Assembly: GCA_037127315.1 (NCBI GenBank)
Contig: JBBBDQ010000399.1
Span: 742,501-806,500 of the forward strand
Length of the DNA stretch: 64,000 nt
Direction: 5' to 3'
Origin: Ascarosepion bandense
Taxonomy: Eukaryota; Mollusca; Cephalopoda; Sepiida; Sepiidae
Shown here in pieces: positions 9,410-20,332 of this stretch; position 1 is the stretch's first letter, and each line of letters starts with the position of its first letter. The position numbers were made by a program, and so were the translations under genes. The notes beneath the pieces were generated by a model. That model searched no databases. It saw nothing but the letters and a program-made list of their open reading frames with translations, and was not told the DNA's origin.

Positions 9410-9412
<3 letters not shown>
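8608..9412 (-). mobile_element. Penelope-like module with terminal inverted repeats, copy 1
   Basis: About 100 bp at the left (8608-8725, words GACAATGAATGTCTATTATG and CATCGTATTTTGGC) recur inverted at the right (about 9288-9375). Inside, on the minus strand, lie traces of the GIY-YIG domain seen intact at 14607-14915 (9215-8960). (TA)n tracts flank both ends. PLEs are known to carry LTR-like repeats in direct or inverted orientation. Here only the 3' part of the element is present and it is non-coding now. Confidence 0.7.

Positions 9413-9417
<5 letters not shown>

Positions 9418-9460
<43 letters not shown>
9418..9460. repeat. (TA)n tract between a PLE module and a hammerhead
   Basis: About 21 TA units join the right end of the PLE module to a minus-strand retrozyme-like fragment. 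Confidence 0.9.
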
Positions 9461-9463
<3 letters not shown>

Positions 9464-9465
9464 TC

Positions 9466-9550
9466 ATCCACATACAAGCCCGTTTCGCTGTATCACAGCT
9501 CATCGGTGTGGCTAGACGCATCCACTTGCTTCTGGCCGGGTTTGATACGG
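9466..9550 (-). ncRNA. Hammerhead ribozyme of the retrozyme-like family, one core change
   Basis: Minus strand: helix I CCACA (9511-9507) with TGTGG (9472-9468), core CCGATGA (9506-9500; the invariant U is C), helix II GCTGT/ACAGC, GAAA intact, helix III CG/TG with GGCT, cut site TA (9474-9473). A fragment of the tRNA-like region (GGCCAGAAGCAAGTGGATGC) lies upstream. The core change should reduce or abolish cleavage. Confidence 0.75.
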
Positions 9551-10200
9551 AAATTTCTGGTTCGAGATTTATCTTGTCCTCAGGCAATGTTTAATAACTA
9601 AGGTGAAAATTATTAGAATATTTTTATTCGGTGCATTTTTCTATTATTATTTTTTAAAGCAAAAATCTATTAAATAAACATTATTAAATTAATGTCATAT
9701 GTAAACATTGCAAAATCTTTTACCTGAGAATATAGTTAATAATTCTTCATAAAAAATATCGATTATCTTACATAAATCCGATACTTTGTCTTGTTTTATG
9801 AAATAATATTAATTTAAAAGATATGTGATTTATGCAGTTGCTGCCGATTTGCAAAAATATTTTCCTTGAAATATTTTTTGAAAAATTGAAGAAAATTTTA
9901 ATTTTAAGCATTTTTTTTTTTTTTTTTTTTGTCTACTAGCAATGAAATACTAATCTTTTGTTTTTCTGACAGTGGTTTGTCTTTTGCTAGTTGAGGCTAA
10001 TTTAATTTTTTTCGTTTCACTCAAGTTCAATTTTTGTCTTTTTTAATTTTTTCCCTTTCAGATCGATTTTTCCAATAGTTTCTAGCTGAAATGGATAAAT
10101 GTTGAATTTAAATTTTAATATTGAGTTTTTCATGTACAGTTTTGTATATGCTTGTATTACCACCTACTTCCCTGTTGCTGTTTCTCTCTATACATTGTGT
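9550..10200. other. AT-rich spacer with poly(T)
   Basis: No element or gene recognised. A 22-T run lies at 9909-9930. A segment near 10360-10400 resembles one near 9890-9950 (TTTTAATTTTAAGC, then GTCTACT and ACTAATCT-like words), so the spacer holds a diverged duplication. Confidence 0.5.
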
Positions 10201-10208
10201 ATGTATCC

Positions 10209-10209
10209 T

Positions 10210-10278
<69 letters not shown>
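10209..10278. repeat. (CT)n(AT)n compound microsatellite
   Basis: About 12 CT units are followed by about 22 AT units. Confidence 0.85.
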
Positions 10279-10282
<4 letters not shown>

Positions 10283-11289
10283 TAAGATGCCAAATGGCTA
10301 AATGATAGAAAAAAAGTTATATTAATATTGTCTTTGAGTATTTTTGAAAAATCCAAGTAAATTTTAATTTTAAGCTTTTTTGTCTACTGACAACGAAATG
10401 CTAATCTGGGGATTCCGCGTTATCTTCCTCTGTAAGAGTGTTCATTAGCAATTAAGTACATAGTTTACATTCTTTCATCCCCCCAATTCCTACCCGTTAA
10501 GAAGTTTTTCTCTGTCTGTTTCACTCAATGTCAGCAACCCGGTAGGACAAAAAATTAAGCCTACAAAGGGCGGATGAACTCTTAAGGAGTCCACGGTCAT
10601 TTAACTGTAGGTGGTGTCACGTTAAACACCGTGGGCAAGGCAATGAGAAACCACTCTACTATTCTTCCCGCCTATATTCATAGACATGCACAACAATATG
10701 AGAAACCCTAACGGCATGAAGAGGGTTAAGCCTAAGGACAATGACTCCTCACCTGGTACGGATATTTGCCCTACTTCGCCGCTAGAGCGAGAAGTGACAC
10801 AAGGTCATTTTTTAAGGAGGGGAACCGACCGCGTACGGACGGTCACAGTGACAAACATTCTCCAGCAAAACATCAATCACCGGTTGAGCTGGCCCGGTGA
10901 CGAGCACTCAGTCCATTACTCTGCTTCAATAGGGTGGCACGGCCGCAGGACACTGTTCCCGGGACCGAGCATCTTTCAGTGTAACTTTTTTCAGTTGCAA
11001 CCCTGCCCTCGCAGAAGGAGCTACAACTGAGCCGCACTCTGTCTTCGAGGACAGAGACGCAACTGAGAAATTATTTGGGTCCCTACCCGACACAAAAATG
11101 TGCTAGGTAAGTAGTGACTCCTCGCCTGGTAAGGAACGACATGCGCTACAGGTGTCACTGGGCAATCATCCTGCAACTGTTAACATTAACAGCATAAAGG
11201 GAACAAATTTCCACAGAATTTATCCCTTGCACGTGATGGAAAGACATGAGCAACAAGTGTCACCGGACCTTCATCCTGTGACTGTTCGC

Positions 11290-12060
11290 AACAAACAAAA
11301 TGTAACTCTTGGGACGCGGAATGTTAGAATCATGAACAACTGTGAACAGCTAGAAAACGTGAAGCAGGAGATGGCTAGATTAAGCGTAAACATTTTAGAC
11401 ATATGTGAAATGAGATGGCCAAACAATGGAGACTTCAACAGTGACGCCCACATAATTATATACGAAAGAAGTGAAAATAATGAAAAAGAAGTCGGCGTTA
11501 TGCTAGATAAAGACAGAAGAAATGCGTTATGGGATACTGCCAGATATCAGAAAGAATTCTAGTATTTAAACTGACAGGAAGGCCTCTCAGAATATTGGTT
11601 ATGATGGCATATGCAACGACAACACAAAGTACTGAAGAAGAAATTGAGTCATTCTACTCCATGATTGATTATGTCAAAGCACAGTGCAAATCACAAAGAC
11701 ATCAGAATCATCATGGGAAATCTCAATGCCAAAGTCGGCCAAGTGAGAGAAGGTGAAATGGGCGGCAATTTCGGACTAGAACGCCACAATGGTGAGAAAT
11801 GGGTTCAATGTGGCAGAGTGAATGACCAAATAATAACTAATCCCTGGTTCCAAGAAGACCCAAGAAAACTCTGAATATAGAAGTCCAGGAGGGGAAATTA
11901 AGAATCAAATTGATTATGTTACTATCAAAAAAAGATTCAGAAATGCAGTCCTTTACTGCAAAGACTACCCAGGTGCTGAGTGTGAAAGTGACAACATAGC
12001 AGTTTTATGCAAACTAAACTTAACACAGCCCTCAAATTGTAGTACACTAGACTTGTTAAT
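11290..12060 (+). pseudogene. LINE endonuclease domain (exonuclease-endonuclease-phosphatase fold)
   Basis: Motifs in order: LGTRNVRIMNN (the N-terminal catalytic Asn strand), DICEMRWPNNG (the metal-binding Glu), IIMGNLNAKVGQ (normally a GDFN-type motif, here the Asp is Asn), a stretch with RNQIDY-like NQIDYVT, and CESDNIAVLCK in place of the final SDH motif. At least two catalytic positions are thus altered. The domain nicks target DNA to prime reverse transcription in this class. Three frames are needed to read it through, so it is inactive. Confidence 0.75.
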
Positions 12061-12137
12061 GGCCCGAAACTGCATGAATTGTACATGGACAGTGTGAAAA
12101 CGAAATCCGAAAAACAAATTGGAAACGGAATCTCAAA

Positions 12138-12401
12138 ATGGGACGCACTACTGCAAATGACATCGTCCCAAAGGACGAAGCACGTCGGAAGAAAAATAAG
12201 TGGATAACTGAAGAGATTTGTGAACCTGATTCAAAAGAGAAAAAAATGATGCCAAGATATGGAACAGAATACAAGAAACTATACAAGAAAATAAAGAGAA
12301 AAGTCAGACCGTTTAAAGAAATATTACTCAACGATAAATGTACCAAAGTAGAGAGACTGAGCATGACAAAAAATGGTTATATGCATAAAAAAATAAAGTA
12401 A
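12138..12401 (+). pseudogene. LINE ORF2 linker between endonuclease and RT
   Basis: An open 87-residue stretch with RRKKNKWITEEICEPDSKEK and YGTEYKKLYKKIKRK. It matches the minus-strand translation at 28140-28320 of the other copy (MTEEILNLMQRR, YRELHKEIRRK). Very Lys/Arg-rich, as usual for this part of RTE-like ORF2. Confidence 0.7.
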
Positions 12402-12715
12402 CTAACAGAACAAAAGACCAGCAGGATGTATAAAAGCAAAGGACTCATACTAGAAAAAGAAAACAAAATTTCAGAGAAGAGATGAGTATATTGATGATCT
12501 CATCCACGACAAGAGAAAGCAACCAAAAATGCACAAAAATACGGATAGACCGGAAATATCAAAAACTGAAGTGGACTTTGGCAATGGCCAAATTGAACAG
12601 AAATAAAGAAGCAGGACCCGATGGGATTGTAATAGAGATGTTGATGCCCTTAAAAGGCTGACAGAAATAAACAAAAGCTGCAACAGAAAATAATGGCAAC
12701 TTACTCCGCGAAAAT

Positions 12716-13200
12716 CTTCAGCCCGGTCATGTCTCTTTCGAGATATGATCGCCCAAGCGTGTATCACGTATAGTACTTAATTGACTTAATCTCTAATCAA
12801 TTTTATTTCTTTAACTTCAATAACAATTGTTAGAGAAAAATTTGGTTTTATGGCCAGGCACGTCTATTTCGAAACGTGTCAGCCCAAGCGTGCATCACGT
12901 TTGGCAATTAACCGACTGATACAACAATCAAATTTGGCAGCACAACCAATATTTCCATGCATTTGAGAAATACAACGTGAATTTGCAAAGAGAACGTTTG
13001 TGGAATAGAAAGAAATAAGAGAAAGAGTGGGATTTTACGTGAAAACGCGTGTTTGAGAAAATTGACGTGATGGATTAGATTGGTCAAATATATTTGAAGA
13101 AAATTACAAATAATGATTTTCCTGTTCCCTGTTATTAAAATGAACGAGAGAAATGCGATGAGGCTTAGCAACTTATGCGCAAAAGCGATGTAAGCAGATT
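12716..13200. repeat. Dispersed repeat with an internal ~130-bp duplication
   Basis: CCCGGTCATGTCTCTTTCGA to GCCCAAGCGTGTATCACG (12719-12769) recurs at 12850-12900 with changes. The following AATCAAATTTGGCAGCACAA (12926) to GATTTTACGTGAAAACG is repeated at 19525-19650. The element is not classified. Confidence 0.5.
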
Positions 13201-13227
13201 TTGATAAGATGTTTACAGATTAGATTT

Positions 13228-13228
13228 T

Positions 13229-13295
<67 letters not shown>
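13228..13295. repeat. (TA)n(TG)n microsatellite
   Basis: TA and TG repeats in direct succession. Confidence 0.9.
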
Positions 13296-13296
<1 letters not shown>

Positions 13297-13399
13297 TGCA
13301 TTATAATTTATTTTCTTTGAATATTATTATATCTAAATATTTGTGTGTCAGTGTATAATACGATTACATATATATCCAATATTAATACGATTATTTCAC

Positions 13400-13416
13400 A
13401 CGCACACGCACACACA

Positions 13417-13463
<47 letters not shown>

Positions 13464-13472
13464 TATATGTGC

Positions 13473-13527
<55 letters not shown>
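13400..13527. repeat. Long interrupted (CA)n(TA)n microsatellite
   Basis: CA units then three TA tracts separated by CATA and GTGCGTG interruptions. Two long frames with Ile-Tyr repeats here are artefacts. Confidence 0.9.
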
Positions 13528-13528
<1 letters not shown>

Positions 13529-13630
13529 GTAATAAAGTTATGGAACACGGAGGTTTTAAACCCACTGTTCATGCATTTACTTTTATAAAGCGTGCTCGAT
13601 ACAACGTAGAGATTTATCTTGAAATGTGTG

Positions 13631-13707
13631 TTACAATGGTTTATAAAAGCATAGTATCACTACAATTTTTTTGTGTAGTGGCAACATGCTTTTATAAACT
13701 ATTGTAA
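13631..13707. repeat. Imperfect palindrome, arms ~35 bp
   Basis: TTACAATGGTTTATAAAAGC at 13631 faces its near-complement ending 13707 across a T-rich loop. A (TA)n tract starts about 13 bp later. Confidence 0.8.
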
Positions 13708-13714
13708 CAACCAT

Positions 13715-13718
<4 letters not shown>

Positions 13719-13771
<53 letters not shown>
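13719..13771. repeat. (TA)n microsatellite
   Basis: About 26 TA units; unrecognised AT-rich sequence follows to 14160. Confidence 0.9.
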
Positions 13772-13774
<3 letters not shown>

Positions 13775-14160
13775 CATATTTTTTTATATTTTATTATATT
13801 GTATGGAATCGACTAATTAAAGTAAATACTGTATGAATCGGTTAATTCAAGTAAATGAACGCGTTTATTCAGACGTAGACACACATTATTTTACCATCTA
13901 ACATATACCTAAACTGATTATATTATCTGTACAAACATACATATGCATTAATATACACATTGCGATCCAAAATTTTCCATGCACTTACATTTAAAATGAA
14001 AATATAACTATCTATTGTTTAAGACACATGACACATATCTGACCAATAAGAATCAAAAATTAACATCCTTTGTAAATTAAAGACGGAAGCTGATGATGGT
14101 TAGCCTGAAATAGGCCATACTTCGGATTCACCATGAAATAACGTGTCTGCATTAATTTTT

Positions 14161-14162
<2 letters not shown>

Positions 14163-14207
<45 letters not shown>

Positions 14208-14989
14208 TATCGAAACAGCAAGTAATTTTCTAAAAATATGTTGTTAAATATAAGAGACAATGAATGTCTATTATGTTTAATCATGAGCCGTTCTAAACGT
14301 CGTATTTTTTTGCTTTAATTTCAGTTGAAAACAAAAAGACAAAAATTCTCCAACATTTGGATAATTATTTATTAGTTTTCTTCTAAGCTTTCGGCTCACA
14401 TGAGCCATCTTCAGAGAGGTAGTTCAAACTGAAATATTATAAAATCCACCATCACCGACGATTTTATTTTGTGTTGACATAAAACTCCGCTTGGCAACGG
14501 CAATAGTTACCAAAAATAATAAACGCAGTTCTTAAATTTGCGATGCGGTTTTATGACGTCACACAGCGTGATAGCGCGAAATGACAACAAAACCATGTAG
14601 TCAAATTCAATGTAATATGTTAGATCCTGTTGTAAAGTTGATTTTATTGAGTGTTGGTTGTTTCGATTTGATGTACATGGCCTCCAAAATCTGCAGGTTC
14701 TTCTTACTGTGTGTATGAGTAAGGATCACCGTATTGTTGACCAAAATCTGTCTGATATTACCTACATGTTTATGTTTTTCAGAGAAATGTTGTTTAATAG
14801 TACTCTGATCAGAAAGATGACATGTAAGTCTACGGGAGAGCGTGGTTGTAGTAAAACCAATATATGTACTAGGTTGATTATCCAAATGTTGGAGAATTTT
14901 TGTCTTTATTTTCAACTGAAATTAAAGCAAAAATACGACGTTTAGAACGGCTCATGATTAAACATAGACATTCATTGTCTCTTATATTT

Positions 14990-14997
<8 letters not shown>
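14163..14997 (-). mobile_element. Penelope-like module with terminal inverted repeats, copy 2
   Basis: Best preserved of the modules. It starts after the (TA)n tract (14163-14204). The left terminal repeat (about 14220-14365) contains GACAATGAATGTCTATTATG and GAGCCGTTCTAAAC; its reverse complement lies at 14885-14992. The interior encodes a GIY-YIG domain on the minus strand (14915-14607). Downstream of the domain, at 14414-14389, is a conserved hairpin, CTGAAGATGGCTCATGTGAG, also seen in three other copies. A (TA)n tract abuts the right end. Confidence 0.75.
14607..14915 (-). pseudogene. GIY-YIG endonuclease domain of a Penelope-like element
   Basis: The frame starts MKIKTKILQHLDNQ and includes STYIGFTTTTLSRRLTCHLS, the YIG strand and the Arg-containing helix of GIY-YIG nucleases, then STIKQHFSEKHKH and NLQILEAMYIKSKQPTLNK, whose Glu matches the metal-binding Glu. 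In PLEs this domain follows the RT and nicks DNA for insertion. The RT is absent and the start Met lies in the terminal repeat, so this is a truncated 3' piece, though open for 102 residues. The same domain is decayed at 8960-9215 and 32115-32345. Confidence 0.75.

Positions 14998-15044
<47 letters not shown>
14995..15044. repeat. (TA)n tract abutting the right end of PLE copy 2
   Basis: About 25 TA units begin exactly after TTTAACAA of the terminal repeat. Confidence 0.9.
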
Positions 15045-15048
<4 letters not shown>

Positions 15049-15159
15049 TAATCTCTTTTTATGCAGGTTTTATTGAAAAAGAGGTACAAGATATTTTCAT
15101 ATATTATGAATTTTATTTTACGTGTAACTGAATGTGTAGAGTTTATACTTGACTGTTTA

Positions 15160-15459
15160 CGCTCTCATACCCTGATTGAGCACTCTGGAAGAATGGTAGA
15201 CTTTGAAAAACAGTAGCGGCTCTGGCATCTATGCCACGTTCATTCAGCAATGAATTAGAACACTCTCAGCTATTGAGCGTGTATAATGATAATATACACG
15301 CTAAAAAGTCTTCCTCCTTCTACTGAGCGCCCGTAGCTTAGAACTAGAATCGCTGACTCACGCCAATTCGGTCGCGTCTCATCCTGGGTAAAAAGGCAAT
15401 CGGCTGTCCAACCGTATTGATGAGCTGTGATACAGCGAAACAGATCTGTCTGCGGATGA

Positions 15460-15460
<1 letters not shown>
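15160..15460 (+). mobile_element. Retrozyme-like unit, single copy
   Basis: Spacer (GCTCTCATACCCTGATTGAG, then a palindromic GCGTGTATAATGATAATATACACGC at 15278-15302), tRNA-like segment (15325-15390, GCCCGTAGCTTAGAACTAG as box A and GGTCGCGTCTCATCC as box B) and a hammerhead at 15412-15455, in the same order as in the array at 6800-7650. A (TA)n(TG)n tract follows directly. A second subfamily, because helix I and loop III differ. Confidence 0.65.
15412..15455 (+). ncRNA. Hammerhead ribozyme with compensatory helix I, one core change
   Basis: Helix I pairs CCGTA (15412-15416) with TGCGG (15451-15455). The core is TTGATGA (15417-15423; first base C to T). Helix II GCTGT/ACAGC is perfect, GAAA is intact (15437-15440), helix III is CA/TG around GATC, and the cut triplet is GTC (15448-15450). 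Compared with the 7 kb copies, both sides of helix I have changed so that pairing is retained. Confidence 0.75.
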
Positions 15461-15463
<3 letters not shown>

Positions 15464-15521
<58 letters not shown>

Positions 15522-15570
15522 ATGTGTGTGTGTGTGTGTGTGAGTGTGTATGTGTGTGTGTGTGTGTGTA
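15464..15570. repeat. (TA)n(TG)n microsatellite
   Basis: About 20 TA units, then interrupted TG repeats. The 91-residue frame crossing it is an artefact. Confidence 0.9.
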
Positions 15571-16268
15571 TTATATTTCGAACATGGTGTAAAAGTCTTC
15601 TAGAACAACCAGCCAGTAATCAACTAGAATATAAGTTGAATATAACTGACCAAAAAAAACCACCAGAGCAAATTGGTAGGTGGTTTAAATAATAACCTGG
15701 ATGATTCCATTCTGTTGCAGGTAAGTCCATTCTATAAGTATTGATTGGCTGATAATTTCAGTGTGTATATTGAGCTCCATAAATATTGAGCACAATATCC
15801 ACACTCTTGAATGGGCACCTTCCTGCAGGGAGACAAAAGGAGACAGCCATGTTGAGTGGTAAGTTATTTGACTTCTACATCTCCCTCCTCTCCCAACTGC
15901 GGGAGCATAGTGGCCGCTGGGGGGGGGGGGATGAGTTCCTTATCGCCTGGTCGATTATATGGGAGTAGTCGGGATAGAGCCCTTGTGATCCTAGTTCGTG
16001 ATAACTGTGACTGAATAGGGCTTTGGGATGTCAGGTCACTTTGCAAAGTAATGCTGCTATTTCCAGATTTCTCATCAGGTTGATGTGGCCTACATATATC
16101 TGTGTCTGTCGCTCCAGGGGACACAGGCCAATGACTTGGGATAGGGTCTTGAATGTAGGTGCCTCAAGTTTCCTCAGAAATCTACGGTTCCGCATGGTTA
16201 TCCTACCTGATCCTGCAACTTTATAATCCTATATTGGCAGTTGGGCAGCGTTTCTACTATTCGCCCAC

Positions 16269-17115
16269 TTATGTCCCATCGATGGCTATTTGGATTTTGA
16301 ATTGAAATTGTGTCTCCCTCACGAAGTGGGGATTAGTTATGTGCAGTACGATTGTACCTGTCAACAAGGCCTGCATTGCGTTTAGATAATGCCTTTTCAT
16401 GCCTTCGGGTTGCAAATATCCACTCAGAGTGTGGCTGATATAAATGTGGGTGTGATGGTATAAAATCCCGAAGACGTCTATGAAGCAGGAGTTGTGCTGG
16501 TGGCAAGCCAATGCCTTGGATAGGGGTGTTTTGTACTGCAAAATCGCTCGTGCTACCATATCAATGTCCAAGGAACCTTGATGTCCTGTGCAGTCCTTTA
16601 TGAGTCTTCTTGCATTCTTGACTGCTAACTCTGCTCGCCCATTAGACTGGGGATAGGCCACAGGAGAAATCCTTTGTTTAACATCCCAGGTTTCTAGGAG
16701 CTGCTTGAAGGAGTAAGCTGAAAATGGCGGTCCACCATCAGTACTGAGTTCCTCAGGTGCACCATATGTTTGGAAAACTTTCATCCAGATGGATATCAAC
16801 CTAGACGCAGCTGTTTGTCCTGGCTTGATGCGGTACAAAATGAGCCATCCGGTGAGTCTGTCTGCGCAAGCAAGATATGTGAAAGATCCAACATAAAACA
16901 AGTCCATCACTATTTGTTGAAAAGACCACTCTGGTGAAGGTATCATGTGGATTGGTTCACGTGGTAGACTTGGGACATTTCTTGAACAGGTAATACAACT
17001 ATTTCTATAATTTCGAATTGAGGCATTCATTCCAGGCCAGTAGACTGACTCATTAGCACGTGCTTTCATGCCCACTACTCCTTGATGAGCCGAATGTAAA
17101 CACCTTAGTATATTT
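16269..17115 (-). pseudogene. Ty3/gypsy integrase
   Basis: The frame is open from about 17112 to 16269. It begins with the zinc-binding HHCC region (LHSAHQG, then RNSCITC), continues with the catalytic core (VMDLFYVGSF with the first Asp, STDGGPPFSAYSF with the second Asp, PQSNGRAELAVKNARR with the Glu) and turns to unrelated residues after AILQYKTPLS, where a frameshift separates it from its C-terminal domain. All three DDE positions are kept. Integrates the cDNA copy into the host genome. Sits downstream of RNase H as expected. Confidence 0.8.
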
Positions 17116-17422
17116 CTGCGTTGGGAGGTTGGTATAACTACTCTCCTATCCAGGAGAATTAGGCCATTGTCATTGCTGAGACGGTTACGAACCTCCCAAT
17201 ATTCTCAGATTGTAGTCGGCGTTGCTTGACGACTGTTCGGAAAACCTTTGTCTATGGTCCTGCATAACAAGCTCTATTGTGTGTCCTTCTGAAGCGCATG
17301 GCGAATGTGGTCAGGGAGAGTTATGGCAGGGTTACTCTCTAATTGAGATATGGATGTGAGGGCTGTAGATGTCATTGCTGCACAAGTCTCTTCTGATTCG
17401 TTGACGTCTGTAGGGGCGGGTT

Positions 17423-17830
17423 CTATTGGGAATGTATCAAACAGGCTCTGTATCGTAGTGACCGGATTGCGGGAAATAGCATCAAAAGCCCTATGTCATT
17501 TTCCATGGTGAAACGATATTTCAAACTTTTCTCCTTGAGCCGGAATAGGCGTGGGTTGTGGATTTTGTTGAGATCTCTATCACCAAAAAGTCCTTTGAGT
17601 GGCTCGTGGTCGATCTCCACAATAACATTTGGGCAGCCCAGTATAAACATCCGGCACTTTTCAAGTGCCCAGCTGATAGCTGCTGCATCTCCTTCTATAG
17701 GTGCATATCTTTGTTCGGCATCCGTACAAAATCTGCTTCCAGCAAACACAAGGTACCAGCCTTTACGACAACAGATTGGGAATTTATCGAGTGTACATGT
17801 GCAGTGCTTTTGAAGAATTAAAAATCCCAT
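17423..17830 (-). pseudogene. Ty3/gypsy RNase H domain
   Basis: Residues include GWYLVFAGSRFCTDAEQRY, APIEGDAAAISWALEKCRMF and VEIDHEPLKGLFGD, the characteristic RT-connected RNase H of Ty3/gypsy elements (strand with AGSR, helix with Glu, and the TDH-like Asp). The first catalytic region around FDAS is replaced by unrelated residues (a frameshift before the frame starts). Degrades the RNA template during cDNA synthesis. Confidence 0.75.
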
Positions 17831-18076
17831 ACCATCTTTACTCTAATCAGGAGCTAAGCAGGTAACTCTGTTGATGTCAAATGTTGAGACACCTTGTCTT
17901 AATAGCTTATCAATAACTTGCTTTGATTCCTGAAAGGTTTTTTCCAGGGTCTGGTCCCAGGTGAATTTTGAATTCTTTTTGACAAGCTCTCGAAAGGGTA
18001 GCATAATGGGACTTAAGGAATATGCCCAGGCAAGTTGGTTTACCAGACCAAACCAAGATCTTGCATCCGTGATAGT

Positions 18077-18960
18077 TTAAGGAATAGGGAACTTTAGGAT
18101 GGCATTAAGCATAGATTCAGAAGGGGATACTCCTGACGACGTTATCTGCAGTCCCCCAAACGGAACTGTGTCTTTACAAAATTGGAATTTGTCTTTGTTG
18201 AGTACAATCCCATTTTGTGGGCATTTCATTAGAAAAATCAAAGGTATGATAGAATGCCTCTTTGATGTTTGTGTCGTAGAGCAAAGTATCATCAACCAAT
18301 TTGACTTTTTTAGCAATGTCTTTTATAACCTCATCGTATCTGCGGGTGTATGCATCACCAGATGCCAAGTAGCCTTGAGACATCCTAAGGTACATAAAAC
18401 TTCCTCATTCTGTTATAAAAGTTGTAAGTGGTTGAGATTCCTCATCTAATAAAATAAAGTGGTATCCAGCATCTGGCACTGTTTTCTTGGTATTGGGCGG
18501 CACCTGCAATGCTAGCTGGAAAGGTGAAGCAGCATAGTGCGTTTCCCATTTGCATTGCGAATTGAGATGTTGATAGTCAATGGTTCGCCTCGGTCGGCCA
18601 TCCTTTTTTGTTGTAATCACCATCGTGCTGCACCAATCTGTTGGAGTACCAACAGGCATTTGTTTTAATATACCTCTGTCTATGTCTTGCATTAGGGCTT
18701 GCCTTACCGGTTCTTTAAGATGGTAAGGAACAGGTATAGGTCTGTGCTTAGCTTTAGGGACTGCCCCCTCCTTTAAATGGATATGTGCAGGTTTACCAGA
18801 CATGGCAGGGAATTGTCCATGAGTCTTGAACGCTAAATTAGCAAATTCAGCTAGTAACCACTTTTTTAGGTTTTCCACATTTTCTTCATTTGTTGGGAAG
18901 TGAGGTTCATTAGGGCGAATTGGTAGTTTGAAGTCTGTGGATTGATTTTACTCCTTATTA
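18077..18960 (-). pseudogene. Ty3/gypsy reverse transcriptase
   Basis: The first frame (18878-18405) holds HLKEGAVPKAKHRPIPVPYH, then TKKDGRPRRTIDYQHLN, the finger and palm motifs. After a shift, YLRMSQGYLASGDAYTRRYD and KLVDDTLLYD follow (18395-18174), with the catalytic VDD pair preserved, and a third frame continues with TVPFGGLQITSSGVSPSE. At least two frameshifts are needed. The gypsy order RT-RNase H-integrase follows to the left. Confidence 0.8.
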
Positions 18961-19339
18961 GGAAGGCAGACAGCTGCAGTATAATCAGTAAACATGAAAT
19001 TTTCTTTGCTTGTAGCTGTAATCGGCATAGGTTGGGGGAAGTGAGGCGATAATATGCCTACGTCAATACAGGCGGCCTTGTTAAATATAGCTTATCGATA
19101 TTCTTGCATATATAGAGAGCTTGTTTTGTTGACATTCCTCCAACACTGAACTGAACAGAAAGTCATCCATGGCCTATAAGAGGTGAGTACAAAGTATAGC
19201 CGAAAGCGCTCGGAAAAACAAAACATTAGGACAATGTTATTATAATTTGAGTTCTGCAAAACAAAATCATCATAAGAACGTCTTGAAAAGTTATATTAAA
19301 AATATAATGCAATAATTTTTCTGTCACTTTCAATGAATC

Positions 19340-19350
19340 CTACGCACACA

Positions 19351-19429
<79 letters not shown>

Positions 19430-19465
19430 TTTTAATACCACTTAAGATATATATACCACATAATA

Positions 19466-19505
<40 letters not shown>
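19340..19505. repeat. (ATCT)n and (TA)n microsatellites
   Basis: About 11 ATCT units, TA units, a short unique gap, and TA again to 19503. Confidence 0.9.
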
Positions 19506-19506
<1 letters not shown>

Positions 19507-19519
19507 AAGACTTAAAACC

Positions 19520-19665
19520 ATATAATCAAATTTGGCAGCACAAATATTTTCATACATTTGAGAAATACAAGATTAAATTGGAAAGAGAAACAATTTATGA
19601 AAAAGGTTATGGGATAAAAAAAATAAGAATGAGTGTGATTTTACATAAAGACGTACATACATATA
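19520..19665 (+). repeat. Second copy of the dispersed repeat at 12926-13050
   Basis: AATCAAATTTGGCAGCACAA to GATTTTACATAAAGACG matches 12926-13045 with about 20 % differences by eye. Confidence 0.55.
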
Positions 19666-19686
19666 TATATATATATATATTAAAGT

Positions 19687-19756
<70 letters not shown>
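19658..19756. repeat. (TA)n and (GATA)n microsatellites
   Basis: TA, a short gap with AAAGTCTT, TA, then about 9 ATAG units. Together with 19340-19505 this forms an inverted arrangement of tetra- and dinucleotide tracts around the dispersed repeat. Confidence 0.9.
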
Positions 19757-19757
<1 letters not shown>

Positions 19758-19799
19758 ATGCCATATATATTTTCAATTTATAAATATATATTTACACTT

Positions 19800-20026
19800 A
19801 TTATCGTAGTAAAACAAAAATAATCCTTGAAAATGTCATGTCATTTTAGCTGAATTTTGTGTATGAACAAATTCTACATTCATTAATTTCAAAAAACACA
19901 TTTATCCGCCTACAAGACGAATAGATAATAAAATCATATTATCACATCGTGGGTTAGGATTAGCAATCTTCACTAACATTACTGAGCGCAGATAAGCATA
20001 GATACTTATTTTATCAATATATTTTC

Positions 20027-20071
<45 letters not shown>

Positions 20072-20330
20072 AAATAAAATAAATGTTCTATATTCAATAA
20101 TTTTGAATGAACATTTCGACATAAAATCCCTAAGAGAGATTTTACATCACCTCATCAACTATCCTTCTATTCAAAATGGAAATAAAAATAAAAATAAAAA
20201 GAGAGAAAGATGAAAAGAAAAAGAAAAAGAAAAAGAAATAAAAAGAAAAATAAAAATAAATAAAAAATAAACTAAAAATGTCTCCAGACGACTTCTAAAT
20301 CTCCTGCATCTCTTCTGGTAGGTCTCTTTA
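19800..20330. other. AT-rich spacer with (TA)n and (AAAAT)-like runs
   Basis: A (TA)n tract lies at 20030-20067 and an A-rich low-complexity run at 20175-20275. No gene recognised. Confidence 0.6.
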
Positions 20331-20332
20331 TT

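Larger units (their letters stand above)
10540..12770 (+). mobile_element. RTE-like LINE, 5' half
   Basis: The order is a GC-richer leader (10540-11290, with GGCAAGGCAATGAGAAACCA and repeated CTCCTCGCCTGGTA-type words), an apurinic-type endonuclease (11300-12060), the linker (12138-12401), and the beginning of the RT domain (about 12480-12660, with words matching DLIHDKRKQP and the AGPDGI region). It stops there. With the minus-strand copy at 26393-28330 it covers the whole ORF2. Several stops and shifts make it a pseudogene. Confidence 0.75.
15700..19090 (-). mobile_element. Ty3/gypsy-type LTR retrotransposon, decayed pol
   Basis: On the minus strand, reading from 19090 to about 16220, the order RT, RNase H, integrase is that of Ty3/gypsy. 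The region 16220-15860 can be read as a decayed integrase C-terminal or envelope-free tail. No LTR is evident at either side and the protease and gag are not recognised, so it is probably a 5'-truncated or deeply eroded copy. Many frameshifts. Confidence 0.75.

Noticed and set aside
14389..14414. CTGAAGATGGCTCATGTGAG...CCGAAAG hairpin in PLE modules as a hammerhead
   Set aside because: It has CUGANGA- and GAAA-like boxes and a five-pair helix II, but an extra unpaired base sits between the core and helix II, and no helix III or UH site follows. It is conserved in five copies and worth remodelling, but I do not call it a ribozyme.
15700..16260. Continuation of gypsy integrase or an env gene left of the integrase
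   Set aside because: Some decayed similarity to an integrase C-terminal region can be imagined on the minus strand, but no frame longer than 86 residues and no motif supports a separate gene.
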